A stretch of DNA of 64,000 bases from Symbiodinium natans (GCA_905221605.1 CAJNDS010002142.1:518501-582500), one strand, 5' to 3'; positions 44,365 to 56,278 are shown, counted from the stretch's first letter. The notes: generated by a model not told the origin, from the letters alone. Numbers and translations are program-made.

Positions 44365-46377
44365 ATGGCTGCCATCTTCTACCCAGCCTTGGTCTTGGCT
44401 GGCCTCTATGGCAACCTCTACTCGGCCAAGGACCTGGACCTGGGTTCAGGGTGTTTAGGGTGTAGGGTTTAGGGTTTAGGGTTCTCTTTTTTGTTTGTTT
44501 TGTAGGTTTCGGGGTTTAGGGGTTTGGGACCTAGACTTGGGTTCAGTGTGTTTTTGTTTCGCGGTTTGGGGGTTTGGGCCCTGGACGTGGGTTCAGGGCT
44601 TTTTTTTTTTTTGGTAGGTGTCGGGGTTTAGGGGTTTAGGGCTTGTAGCTTTCGGGGTTTAGGGGTTTAGAGTTTCTTAGGATAATGATGGGTGTGCAAC
44701 TGCAGGGAGTGCGCCTTTCGTTTCAATTTAGGCGCAGCGATTCGCACCCGAACTAAGTACCCGAAAGGAGGGGTGCGGGGGGGGGGGCGGGAGGCTTCTT
44801 ATTCTCGCCTACTCGCCTCCATTCTATTCCAAAGCCCTTATATAAGAACCCTAAAACCCTAAAACCTTAAACCCTAGAACCTTAATACCCTAAAACCTTA
44901 AAGCTCTGAACCCTGCAAACCCCTTAGGGTTTCTACGGGGATACTAAGTAGACTTGCTAAGTCACAGAAAGGGCTTCCAATAGTTTTGTGGGGCTTGCCG
45001 ATATTATTCTCCTATGAGGAGGCCTCTGAGAAGGCGGCCCCCTAAATCCGATTTTACAGCCCTACAAGTTATTTCATGCAAGCCCGAAAAACGGTAGACC
45101 CTCCAACCTCTAAACCTATCTTGAGGAAATCACCTAGACACTGTCGGGCGCATTTGCCAGTAGAATTCTGAGTGTGTACTGGCTCCCCTGGGAAGCCTAA
45201 ACCCTAAACCCTAAACCCTGAACCCTAAACCCTAAACCGTAAACCTTAACCCTAAACCCTTCTAAATCTTAAGGCATGCCCCTTAGCCTCAGGGCACTGG
45301 GAACGTTCGAGCCTGAACACCTTCAAAGCCCCCAGGGCCCGAAAACCGCAAAACCCAGAACCCAGAACCCGTAAGCCCTGGAGCCCAAACCCTGCAAGCC
45401 CTGGAGCCCTACAACCACAACGTATGTACATGTCAATTTACATGGAAAAGTAGAGAGATATATATATATATATATATAGATGCACACACAGACACTTTGT
45501 TCTTCAACAGCATGATACCCCTAAACCCTACTAAGGCGTAAACCCTAAACCACCCCAAACCCCAAACCCCAAACCCTAAACCTCAAACCCCAGACCCTAA
45601 ACCCTGAACCCTAAACCCTAAACCCTGAACCCTAAACCCTAACCCTAAACCCTAAACCCTGAACCCCAACCCCCAGGAGTTGGACGACATCTCCAGAGTC
45701 GAGGTTGCCAGGCCCTGGCGCATGTCCGGATCTGCCCGTAATGCTGGGTTTACTTGGAGGTTCAGGGTACTCCTAGCCCCAATTATAACTGTACTTATAA
45801 GCTCCCAAAGTCCCCTAAGTAGGTGAAAAGTAGACTTATCATTGTGGTTACAAGTACCCATGAACCTGTAAGTAGGGTTTAGGGCTGCGGGGTTTAGGGG
45901 AGGGGGGGCTTTGGGGTGCTTGGGAGGTTTGAGGGGTTTAGGGCTACACCGTCGTACTTTTTTTTCGGCAACCCTAAACCCCAAGCCCCAAACCCTCAGC
46001 TCTAAACCCCAAAGCCCTTGGCCTTTCTGGGATCGCGAAGCTGATGTCGCGGGGATGCAGGCAAGACGCAGCCAGGCAGCCTCACCTGTGGCAAATTGCT
46101 GTCGAAAGGAAAGAAGCCATGCACTCTTACTTGGAGCATCATGTGTAGTTCTAAGTAGGGTTATATACTCTACATAGGGTTATATGTAGAGTTTCCACAC
46201 TGACTTTATAACCCTACTTATGACCACCCATGAACCCCCAAAGTACCCTTACCGTGCTACATTGTGGAAGTTTTAACCGTAGTTCTGCTCAGCGAAAGGA
46301 TCGGCGCTCGCTTCAGTGTACAAGTTTGCTTGACTGCCATCCCCAAGCTCGCTTTTGGAAGTCCACCCCGCCTTTAG
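44365..46377 (+). CDS. Multi-exon gene, possible membrane or secreted N-terminus
   Basis: Inferred first exon 44365-44443 starts MAAIFYPALVLAGLYGNLYS, resembling a signal peptide or anchor, and ends before GTTCAGG. Later exons: 45677-45759 (ELDDISRVEVARPWRMSGSA; ends exactly at a family E element), about 46010-46135 (AKLMSRGCRQDAARQPHLWQ then IAVERKEAMHSYL; GC donor in a family E element), terminal 46293-46377 (ERIGARFSVQVCLTAIPK ... TAG). The last two join in phase (two bases out, one in). The stretch 44444-45676 holds TTTAGGG-like repeats, a possible exon after CAACTGCAG at 44706, and CCCTAAA arrays; intermediate exons are probably missing. Function unknown. Confidence 0.4.
45752..45877. 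mobile_element. Inverted-repeat element, family E (intronic)
   Basis: ACTTGGAGGTTCAGGGTAC at the left, GTACCCATGAACCTGTAAGTAG at the right. Confidence 0.65.
46129..46243. mobile_element. Inverted-repeat element, family E (intronic)
   Basis: TACTTGGAGCATCATGTGTAG at the left, CACCCATGAACCCCCAAAGTA at the right. The usual GTTCATG donor is here GCATCATG, consistent with a GC donor. Confidence 0.6.
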
Positions 46378-46507
46378 GGTTTAGGGTTTAGGGTTTAGGG
46401 TTTAGGGTTTAGGGTTTAGGGACAAAACCTCACATGCCTGAAGCCCCAAGGGCCCCAGACGAAGGGCCCATACTTGGCACCCTAGAAATCTGGCCCACGT
46501 CTGCAAG

Positions 46508-47662
46508 GCGGCCATTGAGCGACTTTTGGTCGGGCATTATCCTGGGCTCGATGCTAGGACCGTGACCCCCCCAGTCTGGTCCAAAACCCTAGGCCCCAAA
46601 ATCTCAACGGAAAAAGGTTGTGAGGAAAAGGCTTAGACAGGCTTAGAGCTTAGGGTTCAGAGCGGAAAAGGTTTGGGGAACCGGCTTAGAGCTTAGGGTT
46701 CAGTGTAGAAAAAGGTTGTAGAAAGGGCTTAAGAGCTTAGGGTTCAGGGCCTGTTGCACAGTGGGCTGGGCTTTTTCGCGCATGGAAAGTCGCTGAATGT
46801 CGCTGATCATGTCTTGCCCACCAAAAACATAGCGGGGGGTGGGGGGGGGGGGGGGGTCCCCCAACCTCCCTAGAAGATGCGAGTTGCTACAAGACTACCT
46901 TCAGCACATGTACACACGAAGTACACAATGGAATTCAGTGCTGAGCCAGACCACGTTGCACACGCCCATGTGATTTCTTTGTCTTGCCGCCACTGTGAGG
47001 ACTTTGGGTGGGAATCAACTATGGAGAGTCACTGAAGTCCGCCTGGGATACGCTGGAGATGGTGTGCCCCCGTGTCTGTGCAGTCAGACGGCAGTTCCAA
47101 GGGCCATCGCTGGAAACCCTAACCCTTTCGAGCCCTACCGGGGGGGCTCCCTAAACCCTAAATCCTAAACCCTAAACCCTAAACCCTGCTAACGTAGTGC
47201 CTTTTTCGTGTAGTACTTGGTAGCCCAGTGTGAGGAAACACTGGAGTCCGTTGCTTTGGTGATGTCCTGCTGTACGGTCATTAGCGTTGGTTTAGGGTTT
47301 AGGGTTTAGGGTTTAGGGTTTAGGGTTTAGGGCGGAGTTCGGGTGTCTAGAGTTTGAGGTTCGGGAAGCTTTTTTGGGCGCATTCGGCTCGTGCTTTTGG
47401 ACAACAGCAGGCTGCACATGCTCACACTGTGTAAGTGTTCATGGCTGCACATCTTCTAGGCGAGCTAACAACACATCCCGCAAGTTAGTGGGCACCATCA
47501 TCGAAAAAGCGAAAGCGCCCGTCCCCCATTTCACAACTAACAGCGAACTGAAACACAAGTCATAGCAATGAGCGGGGCAGCACTACAGCGCGCTGGAAGG
47601 ACTCCTGGAGTTAATGTATATGTCTATGTGTATGTATGTGTATGTGTATGTGTATATGTATG

Positions 47663-47733
<71 letters not shown>

Positions 47734-49602
47734 TTTACATGTATATGTACATGCATATTATGTTACGTATATATTCATATGTGTATACATATATATGTAT
47801 ATATATATATGCATGTCATCTTGATGAGCTGGTTGGTCAGGACAGTGCTCCCCACTGCCTCACGCGCACAGCCCGCTCCCCAAGGATGCATCGCTCTGAA
47901 CTGCAAGCCCTCCTGAGAAAACCTTTTCAATTGTGGGGTTTGGGGTTAGGGTTTAGGGTTTGGGGTTTGGGGTATATAGGGTTTGGGGTGTAGGGTTTAG
48001 GGTTTAGGGGTTGGGGTTGAGGGTTGAGGGTTGAGGGTTGCAGATGCAGAACGGAGAAGCAGCAGGGGGCTTGACAGCCAGCAGCATAAAGCTGTGCGCT
48101 GGAAGCCGTCTTGCTGATGAAGTTCCCCCAGTCTTGCTACCTCAGGCAACACATCGGTCGAGCTCTTGAGGAGAGCCATTCTACCTAAACCCTAAACCCC
48201 AAACCCCAAACCCCAAACCCTAAACCCTAAACCTAGAGCCTCTCATCCCGCAGCCATATGTGCTTTTTTGCCACCCTCCGCGCGGATCGCTTAGCCTGGT
48301 CACTCCCATGAGTGCCTCGTCGAAGCTATCGGGGGTGCGTGGGTGGGGGGGCGGGGGGGTTTTCGAGACTTGAGTCTCTAGAGCATCAGCTTCTGCAAGT
48401 GGGCTCCTTAAACGGACGGTCCATAAACTTGGCCCCTGGCTTAGGACATCCCCCCCCTCACGTACTTTAGGGCCTAAACTTTAGGGGTCGGAATAATTTC
48501 CAGTAGTATTCCCTTATGGTCCCTTTGCAATTTCACTATAAGAACCCCCCAAAACCCTCTTCTAGTTATTAATGCCCCTACACTAGATGTACAAACACTA
48601 TCAGAACCCCCAAAACCCTGTTCTAATTGTTAAGGCCCCTATACTAGATGTACAATGGTGCCTGCCGTGATGTATGATGGAGTGCCACTCTCGTTAGCAG
48701 AGCCGGTCCAGGGTTGTGTCAGTTGTCCAGTGACGACTTAGGGTTTTAGGGTTTAGGGTTTAGGGCTTAGGGCTTAGGGCTTAGGGCTTAGGGTTTAGGG
48801 TTTAGGGTTTAGGGTGGCATAGGCCCGGCATTGAGGGTGCAGGGCTGCTGGTGCAGTGTGGCAGTGCCATTACATGAGGCTGCAAGCAAGATGCACAAGC
48901 GACATTCTCCAAACATCTTGCCTCTTGCCTTCCCAAAGTTGCTTGTCCATTATAAAACCCTAAATGCCCGAAACCCTAAGTTCTAAACCCTAAACCCCAA
49001 CATCGAGGTTGTGCCGACGCTCACCCTTTCGTACGGGCCCGATTGCCGCCGGCAAGTACGCTGACATGCCTACCACAGCCCGCTCTGACCGGCCACTGGT
49101 TGCAAGTTCCACGGGTTGAGGGTTTAGGGTTTAGGGTTCAGGGTTTAGGGTTTGTTGCAAGTTCCACTACTTGGAGGTTCATGTGGGTAGTTAACAGTAG
49201 GGTTATAAGTGCCCTGAATAGGGGTATAAGAAATGTTAGACCACTTATACAACCCTACTCATATCTACCCAAATGAAGCTCCACGCAGTACAGGCTGACA
49301 TGGAAGGGCGATGCAAGTAGCAGATCCCTACCGCAACTAGGACAGGATGAGACTGAAAAGGAGCACACATGCAGCAACACCGGTTGCGATGAAGGTCACT
49401 TGGGGCATGAGGGTTTAGGGTTTAGGGTTTTGGGGGTTTAGGGTTTTAGGGTTTTAGGGTTAGAGGGTGATAAGGGGCTGGATGCCCTGCCTCTACCACC
49501 TATAGAAGTTCCTCGCCGAGGTTTGGTGTGTGACTGCGCCGCGCACGGCGATATTGATGGTCGAGCCCCCAGTTGATGAAATCATGGACCAGAAGACGCC
49601 CT
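46508..49602 (+). CDS. Scattered exon islands, product unknown
   Basis: Islands with convincing frames: 46508-46561 ([18 protein letters not shown]), 47841-47937 ([18 protein letters not shown]), from 48044 (two competing frames), 48254-48334 ([20 protein letters not shown] then ASSKLSG before GTGCGTGG), 48857-48937 ([20 protein letters not shown], faintly ankyrin-like), 49008-49098 ([20 protein letters not shown]) and 49506-49597 ([20 protein letters not shown] then [10 protein letters not shown], ending at TAA or a GCCCTAAA donor). 48857-48937 joins 49008-49098 in phase. Another frame with a stop at 47565 ([13 protein letters not shown] ... ELKHKS) is unassigned. Whether these form one gene is unknown. 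Confidence 0.35.
47610..47815. repeat. TATG / TATATG microsatellite
   Basis: (GTATAT)n and related; the poly-YV/MY/IC open frames are artefacts. Confidence 0.95.
48500..48662. mobile_element. Repeat family D, internally duplicated
   Basis: AGTATTCCCTTATGGTCCCT...ACTATAAGAACCCCCC followed by two copies of CAAAACCCT(C/G)TTCTA...CACTAGATGTACAA. Related to 55812-55925 (ATATTCCTTCATGGTCCCTC). Confidence 0.6.
49170..49290. mobile_element. Inverted-repeat element, family E
   Basis: CTACTTGGAGGTTCATGTGGGT at the left, ACCCAAATGAAGCTCCACG at the right. Confidence 0.6.
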
Positions 49603-49850
49603 AAACCCTATAAACCCAAAACCCTAAACCCTAAGCAACATTCAGCATTTTAACGGTGCAGGGTTTTGTTGAGGGATTGAAGGTAATTATCGGGGTTTGG
49701 GGAGCAAAGTTGTTCGTTCCATCCCCACTTTTTTTCAGTACTGTGAGGTCGTTCAGCATCTGTTATGCCTCAGCTTGTTTTTAATGTGAAGCAGTGTGAA
49801 GTGACCCAGGATCGATCCCCGTACTACATCATTTCCTTAACAAACAAACC

Positions 49851-49952
49851 TTGGGATGTTCCCCCTTATACTAACAGTCCTTAATAGGGATTATAGTACT
49901 CCCTATGAAAACCCGTATGAAGGACTGTTAGTATAAGGGGGAACATCCCAAA
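49851..49952. mobile_element. Inverted-repeat element, family B (best copy)
   Basis: TTGGGATGTTCCCCCTTATA...AACAGTCCTTAATAGGGATT faces AGGACTGTTAGTATAAGGGGGAACATCCCAA; terminal repeats of about 37 bp nearly perfect, 102 bp in all. Confidence 0.85.
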
Positions 49953-50043
49953 AGAAACCGCCCAGTATTGGTCTCCCTGGCAACTTGTAGATTCGGCCCT
50001 AAAAAATCGTAAACCCCAAATCCTAAACCCTAAACCCTACGAG

Positions 50044-50854
50044 GTTCTCAATATCAGCGCTATCTTGCGAGGCATTCGGATCCTGATCGAAGCGAAAGCT
50101 GATCCGAACGACACTTTGGCGTGAGAGTTGGAGCAAGTGTGCTTCCTACCTGGAAGCCCTTTTGACTTGGTAAGTCTACTTAGTGTCCCCTAGACAGCCC
50201 TTGACAATCCCCAGAACCCAGCTTCTTACTAAGTCAAAAGGGCTTGCAAGTAGGGGCTCCAGCTTACTTTCCAGTGGGGCAGTGTGAGACAACTTCCCTT
50301 TTTTTGTTATCATGATATGCAGACACAAAAAGCTACCCTCCTATTCCTAGATGACTGGGAATCTAGTAGAATTAGGCACCTTCAAGTCTATGGGTGCCGC
50401 GCAGACCCCAGCCTAAGTCTGGCTGGCCAGGGGCACCGTTTTATACCCTCCCTCTAGTTGAAACTCCTCGAATGCATGTAGTCCCTCATATTCTGGTCAT
50501 ATCGACACGTTGCCCTAGACCCTAAGCCCTAAGCCCTAAGCCCTAAGCCCCAAACGGCGGAAGGGGCGGGGGTTGAAACAGTTTTGTGCAGGAAGGGACA
50601 GCCTACGACATGCGCACGCCCCTGCATCTGGCGGCAGCTGCAGGCCAGGTTCCGAGCTGTTGATGTTTAGGGTTGAGGGTTGAGGGTTTAGGTTCCTGAC
50701 TGTTTAGGGTTTAGGGCTGAGGGTTAGGGTTTAGGGTGTTTCTCTGGGGCCCTGTTGTTGCCCACAGTGACTTCTGCATGTCCTCGCCAACTGCAACCCC
50801 CAAACCCTGTGAAGAGAAGAGGAAGCGGAAAGTTCCTAAAACCCCAAGAGACAG

Positions 50855-50888
<34 letters not shown>

Positions 50889-53690
50889 CTTGGGATCCGC
50901 CCAAGACAAGTTCTTGTGCAAGTCTACGCAGCTCCTTCCGAGCTTTCTGCCCATCCAACAGGCGGCCAGGGTAGGACTCACAATAATGAGCCCTAAACCC
51001 CTAAAACCCCAACACCCTCTACAGCAAGACCCTAATCAGACCCGATACCAACTGTCAGGCCCAAGCAGCGCTGATTCAGGAATACCGAGCACAACCTCTT
51101 GAAGCTTCAATATTGAAGGTCTACATTAGCTTCGGGCTTAGGGTGCCTCAAGAACGAAGGTCGATTCTCTCTGGTAAGGGTCTGTAGGGTTTGGGGTTTA
51201 GGGTTAAATTCGGATCTAAGGGGTCAGTTACAGGTGGTTATCGTAGACTACACAAAACAACTTCTACATCGGGTGCCTTTCGGTAGGTAGCGTTAGCCAC
51301 CACCCTATACCCTAAACCCTAAACCCAAAACCCTAAATGTCGCACAAGGAGACCTGAAGTTGGCGAAGTTCCTGCTCGAGGAGCCGGGTGTCACAAACTT
51401 TTGGGTGGTTTGGTGGTTTAGGGTTTAGGGTTTAGGGTTTAGGCTTCTAGGGTGTTGAGGTTTATAGAGTTTGGGGGTCTAGGTTCTAGGGTTTAGGGTT
51501 TCGGGTTGGGGACCTTCTACTAGCAGGGATAAGAGTACCCCCTAGAGTGTTAGTATAAGGGGGCAACATCCCAAGCTTTGGGTTTGTAGGGTGTTGAGGT
51601 TTATAGAGTTTTGAGGTTTAGGGTGTTTGGTTTTGGCCTCTCAGAAGCCGCCAATGATTACCCTACTCTCCACAAACCTGGAGGCCTACATCTATACTAC
51701 TGCTCTAGATTTGGGGGTTTACGACAATAAGGGACCCCCAATATACACCCCCAAATAGAAGGATTCCCTTACAATTCGGACCCCAAGCAGGTACCCCTAA
51801 TTTGGGAAGCCCCCATTTCTAGAATTATGTAGTAGAGCTGATCCCAAGCCTTTGGAACCTTCAATGTCGAGGCCCACACGTGTCATGCGCGAATTTTTGT
51901 GATTCCCGGCATCACCGACGGACTTGTATTGGCGAGAGCCGGCAGACTGTGTATCATGTCTTTTTGCAGGGAACCGCGGCTGGGGGGGGGGGGTGGGGGA
52001 TGGGGGGTGGCGCCTTTGGATGTTCACCCTTATCCTAACAGAATAGGGATTATCATAGGGGATACTCTAATCCCTTTAAGGACTGCTAGTATAAGGGGGA
52101 AGATCCCCAGTGGCGCCAAAACAGGAGTGCAACGCTTCGCTGCGGCAAGACCGGTTTGGCTTGCGGCCAGATGGCAAATAGTCGGGTCCATCCTTAGGGA
52201 TACTGGGGAATACTTTTTCGTTCTTTGGTGTACTCTAATCCCTAAGAAACTGGCCGGGTTCCAAGTTCACTAAAGGATCGGCCCCGCGAACTAGTTGAGG
52301 GAATTTTGGGCTGTGCTCGTAGGGTTTAGGGTTTAGGGTTTAGGGTTTAGGGTTTAGGGTTTAGGGTTTAGGGTTTAGGGTTTAGGGTTTAGGGTTTAGG
52401 GTTTCATCCTGAAATCCTTTCAGGACCCCCGAAGTCCTAAAATCTTAAAGCCCTACTAAAGCCCTGCCCTGAAATTGCCTGAAGCTTCAGGGAGCCCCTC
52501 AGCCACAAAATGCCACAACCTAGACCCCTAAGTGAACCCTAAACCCTAAACCCTAAGCCTGAACCCTACACCCCCCCTACCCCCCTAACCCCTATCAACC
52601 CTGTAACGGTACATCTGGAGCCTTCACACCCCCCCCATAAGCTCTCCATCCCCAACTCTACTTTGCTCAAGATCTTCCTTATAAGGCCAATATAGGGATG
52701 GATATTTGTTTGTGTGTTTTTTTTTTTTTTTTTTTTGGGGGGGGGGGGGGGGGGGGCGGCGGGGCGGGGTTTTTAAGCAAATAGTAGTAAAGCTGTATGT
52801 GGCCCAGTTCTCTATTCGGGGCGGGCCGATCCAGCCGTGTGAAGACAGGAACTCTTCAAGGGCCCCCCTTCAGGGTTTAGGGCTCATAGGGCTTATAGGG
52901 TTTACGGGTTATAGGGGGGTTTATGGGGTTTACAGTTTATGGGTTTCGTGTTTATAGGGTTTAGGGTTTATCGGGTTTAGGGTTTACGGTGTATAGGGTT
53001 TCTAGGGTTTAGGGGCCTTTCCCATCCAGCGTATACCAGACCAAGGCTCCCCATCCACGACGCTGCGGCTGGGATCTGCATGGGAAAGTTTGCGGTTTGG
53101 TTTAGGGTTTAGGGCTCATAGGGCGCATAGGGTTTATAGGGTTTAGGGTTTAGAGTTTAGGGATTGGAGGGATCAGGGATGCGGGAGTTGTTTTTTTTTC
53201 GGGACAGGTGTTGGGCTCTGGGTACTGGGTACATTGAGCTCGCTGGCCATTGTTTAATTCTGTTATTGTTATTATTGTTTTGCGCTGCTATTGCTATTGC
53301 CATTGGCAGAGTGGGTGGGCATTTTGTAGGGTTTAGGGATTCAGGGCTTTGGCTGGCTTTTTCTTATTAGTTTTATTCACTGTTATGAATGCTTGGGGGT
53401 TTCTGGGTTCCTGTTACTATGGAGTTTTCGGGTCATTATTGTTCGGGCGCTTTCCGGTGTAGGGTTTCGGGCTCGAAGTCAGACCCAATCTGCCAATCCA
53501 CCGAGGAACCCTAAACCTTCAACCCCAAAACCCTAGACCCTGAACCCTATACCCTAAACCCTAAATCCCAACGCCAACTCCCACTGAAAATCCAGCCCGA
53601 GAGGTACAAAACGGCCACAACGACGTCCGCCGGTACCTGCAGAGTTGGAAGCTCTCTGCCCTGGAGGCTACCCGCCGTGACTGGTGCCGG
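50044..53690 (+). CDS. Ankyrin-repeat protein exons
   Basis: Exon 50044-50118 ends RILIEAKADPND; exon 50592-50643 or -50648 reads MRTPLHLAAAAG; exon 51349-51404 reads DLKLAKFLLEEPGV. These fit the ankyrin consensus (TPLHLAAxxG, two helices, AxADPN), a protein-binding fold. With a GC donor after 50643, the second and third join in phase to give the expected LAAAAG-DLKLAKFLLE. Island 51059-51118 (AQAALIQEYRAQPLEASILK) may be an alternative exon. Exons 51645-51707, 51823-52006 and 52111-52181 (TAG) extend the frame. A further ankyrin-like exon at 53596-53690 (REVQNGHNDVRRYLQSWKLS) belongs to this or a neighbouring gene. Introns hold CCCTAAA/TTTAGGG and family A, B and other elements. Exact boundaries and the number of genes are uncertain; the ankyrin assignment is solid. 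Confidence 0.6.
50143..50258. mobile_element. Inverted-repeat element with ~30 bp TIRs
   Basis: CTACCTGGAAGCCCTTTTGACTTGG... faces CTAAGTCAAAAGGGCTTGCAAGTAG. Single copy seen; in the intron after exon 50044-50118. Confidence 0.7.
51708..51822. mobile_element. Family A element between two open frames
   Basis: TCTAGATTTGGGGGTTTACG at the left, CCCCCATTTCTAGA at the right. Flanking frames (NLEAYIYTTAL and NYVVELIPSLWNLQ) join in phase if it is removed as a GA-AG intron. Confidence 0.55.
52007..52110. mobile_element. Family B element with TGGCGCC duplication
   Basis: TGGCGCC at 52008-52014 and 52111-52117 flank GGATGTTCACCCTTATCC...AAGGGGGAAGATCC. The G before the left copy gives GT; CCCCAG precedes the right copy. 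Flanking frames join in phase if it is removed. Confidence 0.6.
52320..52404. repeat. TTTAGGG array
   Basis: About 12 perfect heptamers. Confidence 0.9.
52658..52788. mobile_element. Family C element with poly-T/poly-G centre
   Basis: CTACTTTGCTCAAGATC at the left, TTTTTAAGCAAATAGTAG at the right; the centre contains a long T run followed by a G run. Confidence 0.5.
53040..53087 (+). CDS. Exon island, product unknown
   Basis: Acceptor ATACCAG, donor GTTTGCGG; reads KAPHPRRCGWDLHGK, phase 0/0. May belong to the ankyrin gene. Confidence 0.3.
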
Positions 53691-53769
53691 GTTGAGGGTT
53701 CTTTTCTTTGTATAAATGTTTTCACTTGAATTTATATTTATTTAGTTAGTGATTTATTTGTTTGTTCAT

Positions 53770-54000
53770 GTATGTTTGTACATAAGGTTCAGGGTCGCAC
53801 ATACATGGGCATGTATATATATATATGTATGTATATCTACATGTATATACATACACACACATATGTATGTGTATATGTATATATATATATGTATTCATTT
53901 TTACATTCTATAAAGGGTTGCACTTGTATGTATGTTTGTTTGTCTGTCTATCTGTCTCTGTCTTTCTGCATGTCTGTACATATATATATATATAGGGTGT
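53770..54000. repeat. TATG/TA microsatellite
   Basis: Mixed ATATGTATGT repeats. The frame of 76 codons here is an artefact of Y/I/C/M-rich repeats. Confidence 0.85.
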
Positions 54001-54547
54001 AGGGTGATGGCTTGGCCACTTGAAAAGTATGAAATCATATGAAAAACGGCTTACGTTATTGTATTATTCGTGAGTCTACATAGGGTTCCTTATGATTCCG
54101 GTAGAGTTTATGTACTTGGCGTTTTGGACACCAGTAGCTAGCATGCCCCAAGAGAGGGGTTTAGGTATGGTAGAGTGTATGTACTTGGCGGTTTGGACAA
54201 CAGTAGCAAGCATGCCCCAAGATAGGGGTTTGTTTTGGGGGTTCCCCTAATATGGAAGGCGGTCCCCCTTTTTTTGGGAAGTACCCATCTAGATCTACTG
54301 GGGGATGGATGCACCAGGTCCTCCAGTCACCTTAGGAATGATAGTCGGTGCGGTTCGTATGTTGGGTTCTTGCAAGCCCTAAGCCTTAAACCCCAAGGCT
54401 TAAAACCAGAACACCCGACAACCCTAATCCTAGAACCCTACACCCCAAAAAACCCTGACACCCAATCCTAACGAGACACGAAACCGCAAACCCAAATGCG
54501 TCATTACGGTTCAAGACATCCAGCCCTCACAGCTCTCAACCGAGTGC

Positions 54548-54665
54548 GCATCCCCAATTAGAACTGTACTTATAACCCAATTCTACCCCTGTTAGGGTAC
54601 GGGTTTCTATGTGGGTTGTAAGTACACTTATAATGGATTCCTAACTACCCTGAACCTCCAAATAC
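54548..54665. mobile_element. Inverted-repeat element, family E, diverged
   Basis: AATTAGAACTGTACTTATAACC near the left, CTAACTACCCTGAACCTCCAA at the right. Confidence 0.5.
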
Positions 54666-54948
54666 CGGTAAGTTAAGGAATAGATCGTTATAATAAGGAT
54701 CCCCAGATAATTTCAGGCAGTTTCATGTGCAGATTCCTGAATGAAGCAAGGCTGTTACATCAGAACAAAGATCCTTGTATGGTTTAAGGTACGTATACAT
54801 TCCTTAGTTAAGAAAAGCCCGTCGCCAGAATTCCAGTATGGTTTAAGGTGCTTATTCCCAAATCAAGGAGGTGTATTAAACCCCAAACCCAAAACCCCAA
54901 ACCCTAAACCCTAAACCCTAATCCCTAAACCCTAAACCCGACATCCAG

Positions 54949-54993
54949 GCCGTCCAGCGGCACAGGGCTCTGAAATGCCCAGTGCGCTCCTTA
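54949..54993 (+). CDS. Exon island with canonical repeat flanks
   Basis: CCCTAAA repeats and GACATCCAG on the left, GTTTAGGG on the right. Reads AVQRHRALKCPVRSL, phase 0/0. Partner exons not found. Confidence 0.4.
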
Positions 54994-55120
54994 GTTTAGG
55001 GTTTAGGGTTTAGGGTTTAGGGTTTAGGGTTTAGGGTTTAGGGTTTAGGGTTTAGGGTTTAGGGTTTAGGGTTTAGGGTTTAGGGTTTAGGGTTTAGGGT
55101 TTAGGGTTTAGGGTTTAGAA
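54990..55120. repeat. TTTAGGG array
   Basis: About 18 heptamers, nearly perfect, starting as the donor of the island 54949-54993. Confidence 0.9.
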
Positions 55121-55490
55121 ATAGGGTTTAGGGTTTAGGGCTTAGCGCTCCTGAGTTTAGTGGGTTGGTAACACCTTATAGACGGTGCAAGGGTTTGAGG
55201 CCACGATTTGGAGTGTAGAGTTTAGGGTTTAGAGTGCGCAGTTAGGGTTTCGGGTTTTGGGTTTTGGGTTTAGAGTTCAGGGTTTAGGAGTTCAGGGGTT
55301 CTGGGGTTTGGAGGGCTGAGTTGTGGTTTCAGTTCTACAGGTAATTGGGCATCAGTAGTGGGTAGGGCAGCATGTTGAGGCAGATGCTTCACAGTGGGCT
55401 TCCGGATAAACACCCAATAGAAAAGGCGCCTGGTGTTCGTCTAGGGGACGTGGCGTAAGGTATTCTGCACAAGTAGTGAGAGCCTCGGAC

Positions 55491-55642
55491 ATACTTGGAG
55501 GTTCATGGGACTTAATAACCACTTATAACTGGGCTTATAACCCTACTTCTAATCGGGATAAGCCCTAGAAGGCCCTTTAAAGATATTATAAGTAGGGTTA
55601 TAAGTACAGTTTTAATTGGTTATTAAGTCCCATGACCTCCTC
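55491..55642. mobile_element. Inverted-repeat element, family E (long copy)
   Basis: TACTTGGAGGTTCATGGGAC at the left, AAGTCCCATGACCTCCTCCC at the right, with ACCACTTATAACTGGGCTTATAACC paired to its opposite arm. Confidence 0.75.
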
Positions 55643-56278
55643 CCAACTTTCCTTGGGCTAGCTTCGGGCTTGGGTTTTTTATGGCCGCTGGGCTTTGGGG
55701 CTTAGTGTTTAGGGCTTATAGGCGTTGGATCTTCGGGGAGATGATGGGTTTCGGCCGTGAGGGTTTAGTGTTTAGGTTGTGAGGGTCGCCCCCAGCCTGC
55801 ACGCATAACATATTGCTAATAATATTCCTTCATGGTCCCTCTGTGATTGTACTACAATAGCCCCCTCCACCCCCCCCCCCCCAAAAAAAAAAAAAAAACA
55901 CTATTCTAATTATTCAGGTGCCTTTAAGAACTATTCCTTAATTAAGGAGTCTTCCTTAATTTTAAGGAGTATGGGAGTGTCTGGGTGGGAAGGAAAGCCA
56001 GAAGACACATTCCACTCGGCGCCTTGAGACCTGCTAAGTTGTCTCGTTCGGGCTAGCCCTGCGCCCTCATGATTTATCGACTCTTTGCTTCCCCCTGTGG
56101 GAGTAATTAGTTTTTTTTTTTTTTTTTGGGGGGGGGGGTTAGAGCTTAGGTTTAGGGTTTAGGGTTTAGATGGGTTTAGGGTTTCGGGTTTAGGGTTTAG
56201 GGGGGGGGGGGGGGGGAGGGGGGGTGTTATAGTATATTTAAATAGGGATAACTACTGGCAAGTATTCGGACCCCCGAT

